Assembly: GCA_004114245.1 (NCBI GenBank)
Contig: QZWS01000053.1
Span: 1-33,233, forward strand
Direction: 5' to 3'
DNA from: Zoopage sp. CT-All
Taxonomy: Eukaryota > Zoopagomycota > Zoopagomycetes > Zoopagales > Zoopagaceae
Length of the DNA stretch: 33,233 bases
Shown: positions 9,772 through 20,167 of the stretch, piece by piece
Layout of the letters: every line of letters starts with the position of its first letter
Position numbering within the stretch: the first letter of the stretch is position 1
Translations under genes and position numbers: made by a program
The notes under the pieces: generated by a model
Databases searched by the model: none
What the model was told of the DNA's origin: nothing
The model's input: only the letters and a program-made list of their open reading frames with translations

Positions 9772-12700
9772 ATGGACAATGTCGACCCATATGCACAAAA
9801 CCTTTCTTCGGCCGGGCCTGCCCGCCGCCGTAAAACCGACCAAGGAACTGTAAGTCTCCATGGAGTATCCCTCAAAAAGCCTTAACTCTAAAAATTGTTC
9901 CTTCTGGTCATTGCCCTGTCCCCGCTCGATCATGACCATTCATGTTGAAATGCCTTGTCCTCTTCTCTTGACTTGACCTCGATATATTGACTAGATAAAT
10001 CCCATAGAGGCGACCGTGACCAAGCTTTTGGTGGCCACCAAGCAGCTTCTCGAGGGCCTCACTCTTTGGTCGACGCGTAAAATGACCGAGGACCAGGTCT
10101 CAGACATATTTGTCCAGCTCGCCACCCAGTTCAACCTTGCCAGTCAATCTTTCCACGAGGTCGGCATTGACACAAGGTAACAAAGATGCAGCAAAGACAA
10201 AAAAAAGCACGCCGTGATCGATGGGCTGTGCAATAGTCGACATGAAGATATAGCACAAGTCTTTGATGCTATAATATGGCTGTCTGCGACACGAACGCAC
10301 AGCTCAAGTCTCTTTTTGAGCTACTGCTAACAAACACTACCGCATATATGCACTAATCATCCGCAATCTATTTATTGCTGCGTAGCGAGCTGGCTCATAT
10401 TCCAGACGACTTGAGAAACTGTCTTGAAACTGCCCTTGGCGAAGAGCCTTCTCCATCATCACTCGACCAGTATTTGCCCAACATCAAGGCGGTGATTATC
10501 AATCTACTGCAAGGTCTCCGCCTGAAGCAAAATCTATACCGAGACAAGTACGAGGCAAAATCCGCACGTCTTCAAGCATCTGCTGCGGCTGCGACAACGG
10601 CTACTGCATCGACAAGTTCAGGGAGGTCTAGGAGTCATGGCAGCCAGCCGAGACAGCCTGGCATGGTCAGGTCTCCGGACGTGGATGGAGCGTCAAGAAG
10701 CCAATCGCTAAATGCAGGACCAACCCCTATGCTCTCTGTTACCACTCCGCGGGATGAGCAAGGACACGCAGAGACCTTGGCCTCCCTTCGCAAAAGTGAC
10801 GCTATTACTCGACGAGCCTCCTCTCGACGGCATTCACAGAGATTCTCGACACTGTTGGAGCAAAATACGCCGCCGGTTCCTCGTCGCAACCCTTTGACGG
10901 ATCCGTCGATGATGCCACCCTATCTGGGGTATGGCAGTTCACAAGGATCCACCCCGGCTACCAGCCCGGCTATGCCAATGCCATACGGCCAGTTCCCATC
11001 GATGCCGGGCTATGATCAGCGGCCAGCAAGTCCGGCATTGTCCTCAAGCAGTTTGGGCCGTTCTTTGGACCGGATGCCCGTTCCGCCCTCCATCCCCATG
11101 CCTCCTCCACCATCTGGGATGGCACCCATCCCCCCTTCAGCCAGCTCACCACTATTGGGGTCCTCCTCCATGAGTCTTAACAATCAGGTCCCAGACACCA
11201 CCACCACTCCGCAGCCGTCACCTCCGACGAATGTATCTTCGGACACACTTGACAGCAGCGGCAGGGCGCCAACAACAGCAAGTCTTGCCGAGGCTTCCAG
11301 TGCGGCGTCCCTTCCACTGACCGACGGCCCTTGTAAGTAGATACAGTTTTGGACAAATGAGGCGATCTGATTTTGTTGTCCATGCATTCTGATATTTATG
11401 TTCATGCACTGCAATGATGTCGCTATTAGCTGAACCTATCGACACAGGCCTCACATTGTTTCTCCAGGTGGGCAAGAGTGTCAAAAAAACCAGGTTCGAG
11501 GGAGAGCTCACGCATTCGGCTCTAAGGATGCTCTTCATGGAGAAGTTTCAGTACAACCCAGGACAGGAGGACTTTCCCACGATTTATGTCAAGGATACCC
11601 ATACAAACATTCATTACGAGCTCGAGTCTTTAGCGGATGTGAAGCAGAACGCGTTCTTGTCATTGAATGTCGATGGTAATGCACTTACAACCTGGCACGC
11701 TTTAATTTTTGACTTGTTAAACATCTCGATTAACGAACGCGTCTTCACGTTGGGATCGGCTTGTAGACTTGGAGAACATTCAGCGGAAAATGGATCAGGG
11801 CTTTGCAGCGCTCACGAAGGAACTGAGCGAGATTAAGAAGGCCCAGGAGATATCTGAAGCTGCGCGGCAGAAGGCTGCTAGTGCTGCAGCCGCCGCCGCC
11901 GCTAGTATGCCTTCCACTCCCAGTGCAGAGAGCTCGCAGATACTTCGTTCGGTGGTGCAAAAAGTCCTGGTCAAAAACAAGCCTGTCGCATCTGCACTCT
12001 CGTCATCCCCTACGGAGCCAACAGGGGCAGGCGGCAAGATCTCGGTTGCAGATCTCCAGCCACACTATTTGGAGGTCCAGGCGCTGCGAAGGGATCTCGG
12101 CGTGGCAAGGCAGTTGTATACTGAGCTCCAAACCGAGACAAAGGCGTCCCTAAGCCAATTGGCAGGGGTGACAGCCCAGATTCGCAAGCAGGCACTTGAG
12201 CAACCGGTTTCGGCAAGGATTTTTATCGAGTCAGGCAAAGTGAAGCTGGATAAGAAGTCGGAGGATTTGACGAACAAGATTGAGGAGCTGCAGGATGTTG
12301 TCGAGGACATGAAACTGAATGTGACCCAACGTCGAGGAAAGCCAAGCGACATATCCATGGCCTTTGTGGACAAGCAAAGCGAGGAGGTCGAGAAGGAGAT
12401 CGCAGAGCTTTCAGACTACATTCAGGCGCTGCGACCATCATGGAAGAAGACATGGGAGGTCGAGCTACAGACGATTGTGAAGGAACAGATGTTTTTGAAG
12501 GAGCAGGAGGCTTTGCTGGAGGACCTTAAAGAGGATCGGAGCTCCTTGGTGCAGACTTTGACGAATTTGAAAAAGGTGCTCGAGTTGCAGAACAAGAACG
12601 GAGGAATCTTTGGCGCGAAGTCGCGTGATTTTGTGTTCCAGCCAGCCATGGTCGACGATGGGTTTGAAGGACTGAAGACGGTGATGGAGGAAGTCAAGTT

Positions 12701-12983
12701 GATAGAGCCGGATTCGGACAAGCGTCTTAAGGCCATGGCGCAGATGGAGAAGCTGCGACACATTGAGCTATCGAACCGGATCGACGAGTTTGAGGAAGAG
12801 CTGACGACCTTTGTCGGTTCAAGCAAGCTGCGAAAGACAGGAGGCGCGCTGGAGGTGGAGAGACAGCGACAGCAGCGGGACCTCGAGAATTTGAAGGCCA
12901 TGTTTTCGAACAAGGACCCGGCGGTCATTAGACAGGCGAGCAGGGATACCGAGGAGCCGGCTGAATCTATTGCCGCAGAGTAA
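9772..12983 (+). CDS. BUD6: Bud6/Aip3 actin-interacting polarity protein
   Basis: Five exons: 9772-9849, 9995-10176, 10386-11332, 11430-11675 and 11767-12983, giving 889 aa with closed phases. Residues about 27-140 are the conserved fungal Bud6 N-terminal region: IEATVTKLLVATKQLLEGL, GIDTSELAHIPDDLRNCLE, and YLPNIKAVIINLLQGLRLKQ. Residues about 140-400 are a Ser/Pro/Met-rich disordered linker. The AIP3 domain starts near residue 405 with GLTLFLQVGKSVKKTRFEGEL and continues as a long coiled-coil rich in Glu, Lys and Leu to about residue 860. Bud6 binds actin and formins (Bni1 type) and promotes actin-cable nucleation at sites of polarised growth such as hyphal tips. The start codon was chosen because exon 1 joins in phase to the conserved block. 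An extra Ala-rich run (SAAAAAAAS type) at about residues 525-535 is probably flexible. Confidence 0.93.
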
Positions 12984-13310
12984 CTTCGCATTAAAGCAGA
13001 CGCTTCCTGCGTGTTTCCTCATAATAATAATTCAGCGATGATTCTCACGCGTTGAACGCCAGCCGACGGTCGTGACGTGCATTGAGCAATCGGAGTGTGG
13101 TCTCTTTATGGGGATCTCTTTTTAAATTGTTTCCTTCTCGCCTTCTTTCCTCTCTTTCCTCTCTTCCTCTCTTCCTCTCTTTTTGTCTGTCGCCCCTTCA
13201 CAACACCACGTCCGACACTAACCACTATCGCTTTGTCGCACAACCGCCATCTGCGAATCAGCCACACACAAAGCAACTAGCTCTTTTTCAAGAATCAGAA
13301 AGCAAGAGTC
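12984..13310. other. BUD6 to HSDL2 intergenic region
   Basis: This stretch contains the BUD6 3' UTR and the promoter and leader of the next gene. A strongly pyrimidine-rich block (about 13130-13195, with TCTTTCC-type repeats) precedes the ATG at 13311. No other gene is seen. Confidence 0.6.
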
Positions 13311-14661
13311 ATGTCACTTCAAGGTACAGCCGATCGAGAACAAAGGGAAATCGCGGGACCAAGAGCGTCACTTACACCGTCGACTTGCATGCTGATATTC
13401 CACAGGAAAGACCCTCTTCATTTCTGGAGCAAGCCGAGGCATTGGCTTGGCTATCGCCTTGCGCGCAGCAAAAGAAAAAGCTTGCATTGCCATCGCAGCT
13501 AAAACTGCTACTCCTCATCCAACGGTTAGTCGCGGCTGCCCAACTGCTTTGCTGTTTTAAATGCGCAAGGCCATGGCAGAGCTTAGGAACTTACAAGTTG
13601 TCTACTCTGCTTGCTACTGCTTGGTAGCTGCCCGGAACTATTTACACGGCTGCAGAGGAGATTGAGAAGGCCGGTGGCAAAGGTTCGGAAAACGGTTTAT
13701 GTGACGATCAAAAAAAAGGACCGAGCTCAGAGTCAAAGTCAGCTAATCGTGGTGTCTGATTCAACCTTCTCATCAAACAGCGCTTCCCATCGTTTGCGAT
13801 ATTCGTGACGAAGAGCAAGTCCAGAATGCTATTGCCCAGACCGTGGACAAGTTTGGAGGGATTGATATCCTTGTAAGGACGCCTCATTTGTTATAGCCCA
13901 GAATCCGTCGATTTTGTGGAACGTTGCGGGAAGCATGTCATTGATGATACTGAGCGTTTCCTCATTTCTTATTCTTTCTGCATTTTGCTAGGTGAATAAT
14001 GGTATACCAGAGCCGCTTCATCCTTCCTGTGAGTGATGCTGCCAGATACCTAATACTCACAGTCACTTCGTCCCCGATACTAGCCTCTGCCATCAGTTTG
14101 ACCGACACACAGGCTACGACTGTCAAGAAATATGACCTGATGCACCAGATCAACGGACGCGGCACATGGATGGTCTCCAAGTACGCTATCCCTCACTTGA
14201 TCAAGTCCGGCAAGAACCCTCACATCCTTAACCTGTCGCCTCCACTGTCGATGAAGGAAGCCTGGTTCAAGAATCACGTCGCTTACACTATGTCCAAGAT
14301 GAACATGTCCATGTGCGTCCTGGGCTTGGCAGGCGAGTTGCGTAAGCACAAGATTGGTGTCAATGCGCTCTGGCCTTTGACTCTGATCGGGACGGCAGCA
14401 CTCAGTCAAGTCGGTGACACCTCCAAGATGGTCATGAGAACTCCAGAAATCATGGCTGACGCTGCATATGAGGTGTTCTTAAAGGACAGTGCCAAGTTTT
14501 CGGGTAACTTTTTGGTCGACGAGCTGTTCTTGAGGCAGGAAGGGTTCACGAACATGGATCAGTATGCACCTGGAGTGCGCAAGTTCACGCCCGATTTTTT
14601 TCTGCCCGACGACATTTTGAAGGAGATTGACGAGTTGCGCGCCAAGCAGGGTTGGAACTAG
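13311..14661 (+). CDS. HSDL2: HSDL2-type short-chain dehydrogenase
   Basis: Six exons: 13311-13323, 13406-13524, 13628-13682, 13781-13872, 13992-14001 and 14084-14661. Phases close to 288 aa. The cofactor motif is SGASRGIG (residues 11-18). IAAKTATPHPTLPGTIYTAA is diagnostic of the HSDL2 subgroup (human IAAKTAQPHPKLLGTIYTAA). The remaining SDR motifs are VNNA (94-97), split by a 10-nt micro-exon, and the catalytic YTMSK (Tyr164, Lys168), with NLSPPL supplying the Ser. Conserved subgroup blocks also include VNALWPLTLIGTAA and ADAAYEVF. The protein ends just after TPDFFLPDD, so it lacks the SCP2 sterol-carrier domain present in animal HSDL2. The substrate is unknown; the family is linked to peroxisomal or mitochondrial lipid metabolism. 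The C-terminus GWN is not a canonical PTS1. Some donors are unusual (GTTCGG, GTTAGT), so confirm by RNA. Confidence 0.9.
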
Positions 14662-14736
14662 GTGGGAACTTGGACTTGGTCACCAATGGTGCGCGCAGGT
14701 ACCACTCATTCTGCTGTCCAGATGGGCACCGGTTAC

Positions 14737-14742
14737 AATAAA
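14737..14742 (+). terminator. Poly(A) signal AATAAA after HSDL2
   Basis: A canonical AATAAA lies 75 bp after the HSDL2 stop codon, in a normal position for cleavage and polyadenylation. The following 14743-15010 holds a T-rich tract (about 14841-14862) and a pyrimidine-rich leader for VPS55, with no other gene seen. Confidence 0.55.
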
Positions 14743-15010
14743 CCCAAGAGATGACGCGAGGATCGATCGTATTTTAACCCATAGGTCGCGCTGTGAGCAT
14801 AGCATTGCCGCGAAAAGCGACTGGACACGTGCCGCCTGACTTTTTTTTTTTCTTCTTTTTTGGCGTGGGGGTGTAAAGTAAAAAACGCTTCTTCACCTTC
14901 TCTGTTGCATCGCTCCTCATACCCCTCTCGACCTAAATCTCCTTTCCTTCACGCCTTTCACCGCTTCCTCACTTAAACGCCTCCCCAATCATTCGTACAT
15001 CACAGCAACC

Positions 15011-16443
15011 ATGGCCGCAGGTTTGAAAAGTATGTCGTTCAACGCAGTGACGTCTTTATCGAAACAGAAAAAGGAAGGCTCAACCTGCCAAAGCGTGAAT
15101 GCAAGAGATCGCCCGCAGAGGAAAGGTCATTGACTTGGAGACCATCGGCACCCAGCTTTTCGACTACATACTGTTGAACGATCCACGGTGCTTTGAGGGC
15201 TGGCTCAATGGAACTAGAAGTTGCTCTTTACAGCGTTGACACGCCTCCTGTGTGCATTGTACAGAAAGACAAGGCTGCATGGGAGCAGGCAGCAGCACTA
15301 AGGACTGTGGGAACCTTTCTAGGAACAAGCGTGTCTAACCGACTTTCTATTCTCCGTTTTTTGTCTCCCACTTTGCTGCGTCATTTATAGCGTATGAACG
15401 GCAACGAGAAAGGCTTACAGCAGCTGGTTTATATCGGGACCTGAGGTGCAGAGTGGGACAGGTGACCCTCCTTACTCCGCCTTGTGTTGCGCGACAAGAA
15501 GGGGGAATGCACTCGGGATCATCAGGATGGAGTCTATTGACAGCTCAGGAGTTGGCGCGACAGTCTGAATATCGAGCTGTACACCATGCAGACGAAGGAC
15601 CTTTGCGCAGATATCTCACGCCATCGAACGTCTTTCAACTTTAGTGTCATTGGATTGGCGTTCGTCTTAGCTTTGGGTTTCTTGCTGGTCATCATGTCCT
15701 GTGCACTTTACGGGTAAGACCTTGATGTGATAGTCGCTATGCACATCCAAAGTTCCCAAGTTCTCTCCACAGTTAAGGCTCAGCACTTTATTTACACTAT
15801 CATATTTCCGTGCTCTAGCAATTGGTGGCCCCTGTTTGTCGGTATGCTCATTTTGCTCGCTCAACAAGATTTCCCGCAAAGCGATGCTGCCATTACCTAG
15901 AGAGTCATTTGTCTGATTTTTATACTCCCTATTTGCTTGGATAGTGGCCACATACGTGTTGGCACCGCTGCCCAATGCCATTTTTGGACGATGTGCAGGT
16001 CGGGACGACCCCATGTCGGATTATCAGGGCGGATTTGCTGATGCTGGATACTTCTTGACTGGCCTCATGATTATCACTGGATTCTGCTTACCAGTAGTCC
16101 TCGCTCACGCCCAAGTTGTAAGTCGATCAAAGACCAGCAGGTTTTGTCAGAGCGCGTTGGCGCAGTTTAATGAGCCATTGATGCTGACAGCCGTCGTCAC
16201 TCGCTGTATACATTCAAATTCAAATATAGATCACTGTTCCTGCCATGGTCATGAGTATTTCAGGCGGCCTGTTGATCTACGGCACAAGTAAGATGAACTG
16301 TGGTGATAGGGGCGCGCGTTCATGGGTGCATATGAAAATCGCTTCATGTCTCCTGCTAACAACAATAATGCTGCGTCGTTTTTGTTTCCTGCGTGTTAGT
16401 TATCTCATATTCCCGTTTCTTTGCTGAAGAGGATGAGTTCTAA
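15011..16443 (+). CDS. VPS55: Vps55/LEPROT-family endosomal sorting protein
   Basis: Six exons: 15011-15029, 15611-15713, 15819-15841, 15945-16117, 16230-16287 and 16400-16443. Phases close to 139 aa, nearly the length of yeast Vps55 (140). Four membrane segments are visible: GLAFVLALGFLLVIMSCALYG, a segment through NWWPLFVVATYVLAPLPN, TGLMIITGFCLPVVLAHAQ, and AMVMSISGGLLIYGTIISY. The hallmark APLPN and the LPVVLAHA block match Vps55. The soluble loop contains GRDDPMSDYQGG, and the acidic tail is FFAEEDEF. Vps55 forms a complex with Vps68 and acts in late-endosome to vacuole sorting; animal relatives are LEPROT and LEPROTL1. The first exon (MAAGLK, compare human MAGVK) is separated by an intron of 581 bp, unusually long for this window. 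I chose it because it has a good start context (AACCATGG) after a pyrimidine-rich leader and fits phase. Confidence 0.9.
15030..15610 (+). other. Long first intron of VPS55
   Basis: This 581-bp stretch starts GTATGT and ends GCGCAG. It contains no recognisable coding sequence on either strand. It is several times longer than the other introns in the gene, and long first introns can hold regulatory elements, but no specific motif was identified. Confidence 0.6.
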
Positions 16444-16705
16444 AGAGCAGCACTCCATAATCCAGAGGATAATGTTTGCAAGGAAAATTCAGGAAAGAAC
16501 ACTGTCGAATGGAGTAAAACTTATGAAAACGATAACCATTTGGAAGCAGTGTTGAGCATTGATACCAAATCACCTTTGCAAGCAAGTTGATCTTGGGATA
16601 ATGGTATCCACCTCAAAGCTCCTTGAATGTTTTTATTACAGTATCTTGGCTTCCTGGATCGAAGACGCCCATCTGTTGTCTGATTTCCTGCTCTGTATGC
16701 TTTGT

Positions 16706-17309
16706 TCATTTACGCTTGTTTTTCTTTGCCTTGCCGCCCCCTCCTTGCTGAAGTGCTGGGCTCGATATCGTTGTAGCTGCTGTTGCTGGTTGTGATGGTG
16801 ATGGTGCTGACGTTACACCTGATGCGGCAGCTTCTGCTGAGGCTGCTAATGGGATCCTGTTATGCATCTTGGCCATCAGCGAGCGGTTCAGGCGCTCAAA
16901 CTTGTTGAGGTCCTGCATCTGATCAGTCTTATATTTAAGGCACTATAACGGCGTTTTTTTTTGTTTTACGAGGAGCGGGTATGATGGTCAGACTTTGGGC
17001 TTCGCGCTTCAGGCACCGACATTCGCGTTAGCTACTATTCTGGTACGTACTGTGCGGTCATCAGTCACTTTGAGAACGAGCTTTCCTTCCACGTGGCGAT
17101 ATTTGGCGACATAGCGGGTCTAAAGGCGTAGGATGAGATGGGCTGGCTGGTTAGCTGTGGAGTCGATGGTGTGCTTCCGTCGCTGACGTCTATGATGCTC
17201 CTAGTCAAATTGGATGCTTCCAGAAACGATGACTCACTCTGCTGGGCGACAGAGAGTACAGCTCCTCTGCAGCCTTCTGGAACTCGTCCCATTGATGAAT
17301 ATTAACCAT
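16706..17309 (-). CDS. SRP9: Signal recognition particle subunit SRP9
   Basis: Three exons on the minus strand: 17309-17238, 17119-17051 and 16942-16706, giving 125 aa. The start MVNIHQWDEFQKAAEELY matches the SRP9 N-terminus (human MPQYQTWEEFSRAAEKLY). The second exon gives YVAKYRHVEGKLVLKVTDD (human VVLKYRHSDGNLCVKVTDD). The third begins CLKYKTDQMQDLNKFERLN (human CLVYKTDQAQDVKKIEKFH). After the SRP9 fold there is an extra tail of about 50 residues rich in Ala, Ser, Thr and Pro, then a Gly run and a basic end, KAKKNKRK. Human SRP9 is 86 aa and lacks this tail. SRP9 with SRP14 binds the Alu domain of SRP RNA and slows elongation while nascent chains are targeted to the ER. The gene converges on VPS55 and is divergent from RPS14. 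Confidence 0.93.
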
Positions 17310-17475
17310 TGTAGATGTGTGAGGGAGTGGATGGGGTGGATGGGGTGATGGTCGGTCGTTGAAACGACGAGATCTCTTTAGCGAGGGCAGCAGCGTGAGT
17401 GTGGCTTGTGAACCTAGCTTTAAATCATCGAGCGGGCTACAGCCAGGTGGATCTTCCTCTCTCTCATATTCCAAA
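17310..17475. promoter_or_regulatory. Probable bidirectional promoter SRP9 / RPS14
   Basis: About 166 bp separates the SRP9 start codon from the first ATG of good context on the RPS14 side (17476). It contains a CTTTAAAT element near 17419 and a pyrimidine-rich CTTCCTCTCTCTC block near 17452-17466 of the kind common upstream of ribosomal protein genes. Shared control is inferred from spacing only. Confidence 0.4.
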
Positions 17476-18585
<1,110 letters not shown>

Positions 18586-18682
18586 AGTGTTGTGGCTGTC
18601 AGCTTTTGGGGTTTATGGTTCGGGATTGTCTTCCAACCAGCAGGCCTTCGACTTTGATCAGGAGCAACTTCTTCACAGAAAC

Positions 18683-18688
18683 AATAAA
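18683..18688 (+). terminator. Poly(A) signal AATAAA after RPS14
   Basis: AATAAA lies about 100 bp after the RPS14 stop codon. The rest of 18689-19026 contains no recognised gene; it is presumed promoter and leader of the DUF4396 gene, with an AT-rich GCATAAATA element near 18950. Confidence 0.55.
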
Positions 18689-19026
18689 AAAGCACTTGCG
18701 TGCTGTTTTAATGTAGACCTTCATGTATTTGTGTTCAAATGAACCAGTATTCTATGACCAGAACTTGGTCGCTGAGTGTGGGTGATCTTGGCTAATAGGA
18801 TGAAGCATATATCGCTGCGCATGTGGAACTTTGTCAAAAGAGTCTGATCAGTCTTACCAAACTCTAGAGGATGCGGGGACTCTTTTTCAATTGCGCCGTT
18901 GGTCGCTGGGCATTTAGATATTGCCGCATATGAAGTAAACAAAGATTTGCATAAATACGGATCGTTTTCGTTGTTAGCACCCCAACGCCTTCACAGCTCA
19001 CCACCCTCCATCTCCCAAAAATCACC

Positions 19027-19934
19027 ATGCCTCTGATATCGACCTCGCGCCTACTACAGGTCAACCACCGCTCCGCCTCGCAGATGCCCCACCGATCTGT
19101 CACCGCCCTGCTCAGTCAAGGTTTGTAGCCTGGTATTAGATTTCCATCATCCCAGTTGCTTAATTTTTTTCACTACCTTACAGAAGCACACTTTCTTCTA
19201 CATCTATCTCACAATTTCTAGGTAGTTACATGAGATGGACGGTTCCTGCATCACATCGAAGAGTGCTTAGAAGAGAATCATTCACGACGAGGACTTCGGA
19301 AGCAGCTCCAGCAGCAAATCCTGTTGCCAGCAAGACCGTGACGAAAGCACCGTGCTGTTCCAGCTCCAAGTTATCCCATGCTGCCACTGCTCCCTCTAAT
19401 GAGCACGAGGAACCAAAGTCCTGCCACTCGCACATTGACCACAGCAAGAAAACGACCGCCTCTGCGCTCCCTATCACGTCAGGCCTCTTTTGGTCTGATC
19501 CCACGACATGGAAGATCGCATCCACCAACACGTTCCGTTGTCTGATCGGCTGCACGGCTGGTGACATGTCCATGCTGTTTTATCTCCAGTCTTTCCATCC
19601 CACGCTCTCCCCCGGGATCGCTATGGCCATGGCCATGGCTAGCGGCATTACGACCTCGATCGCGTTGGAAACGGTCCTTTTGCGGTTCTCAAAAGCATCG
19701 AGAATGCCCTGGCGCGCAGCCTTCAAGACCGCCACGGGCATGTCATTGATCTCAATGTTGACCATGGAGGCCGTCGAGAACGCGGTGGATATTCACCTGA
19801 TGGGCTGGGGAAATGTGAACATCCAGGATCCGTTCTTTTGGAAAGCCATCGGGATCAGTGCGCTGGCAGGATGGTCAGCACCGTTGCCCTTCAATTACTG
19901 GAATCTTAAGCGACATGGTAAATCGTGTCATTGA
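19027..19934 (+). CDS. DUF4396 membrane protein, probably mitochondrial
   Basis: Two exons: 19027-19120 and 19222-19934, giving 268 aa. The donor is GTTTGT, a weak form. The N-terminal 50 residues are rich in Arg, Ser, His and hydrophobics with almost no acidic residues, resembling a mitochondrial presequence. Residues about 50-125 are low-complexity and contain CCSSS and EPKSCHSHIDHSK, a Cys/His cluster. The DUF4396 domain (about 140-268) shows NTFRCLIGCTAGDMSMLFYLQ, LETVLLRFSKASRMPWRAAF, TGMSLISMLTMEAVENAVD and the closing PFNYWNLKRHGKSCH. Three or four membrane helices are likely. The family is found in bacteria and fungi and has no established function that I know of. The conserved Asp, Glu and terminal Cys-His suggest ion or metal binding, which is inference only. 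Confidence 0.85.
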
Positions 19935-19962
19935 AGGTTGTCTCACAACAAGCGGTGGAAGC

Positions 19963-19968
19963 AATAAA
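19963..19968 (+). terminator. Poly(A) signal AATAAA after the DUF4396 gene
   Basis: AATAAA occurs 29 bp after the stop codon, in the 233-bp gap between this gene and the convergent DUF3712-like gene. Confidence 0.5.
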
Positions 19969-20167
19969 GTAGAAAGGAGTTGGGTCATTTTGCTGTGGAT
20001 TGGATGAAGAGTAACTAGAATTGTATTATGCAGCCAACGGTTATAATTGCGTGGCATGGGCGCGATCGTGAGAAGGCAGAAGGGGGGTTTGTTCAAGATC
20101 GGCACGCGGAGGAGGAGGAAGAGGAGGGTAGTATGTCGATCTCTAAATATGTATTTCTTGGGGATTT

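Noticed and set aside
12422-12991. Minus-strand 189-codon ORF opposite BUD6
   Set aside because: The plus strand encodes the conserved AIP3 coiled-coil here; the antisense frame is Ser-rich shadow.
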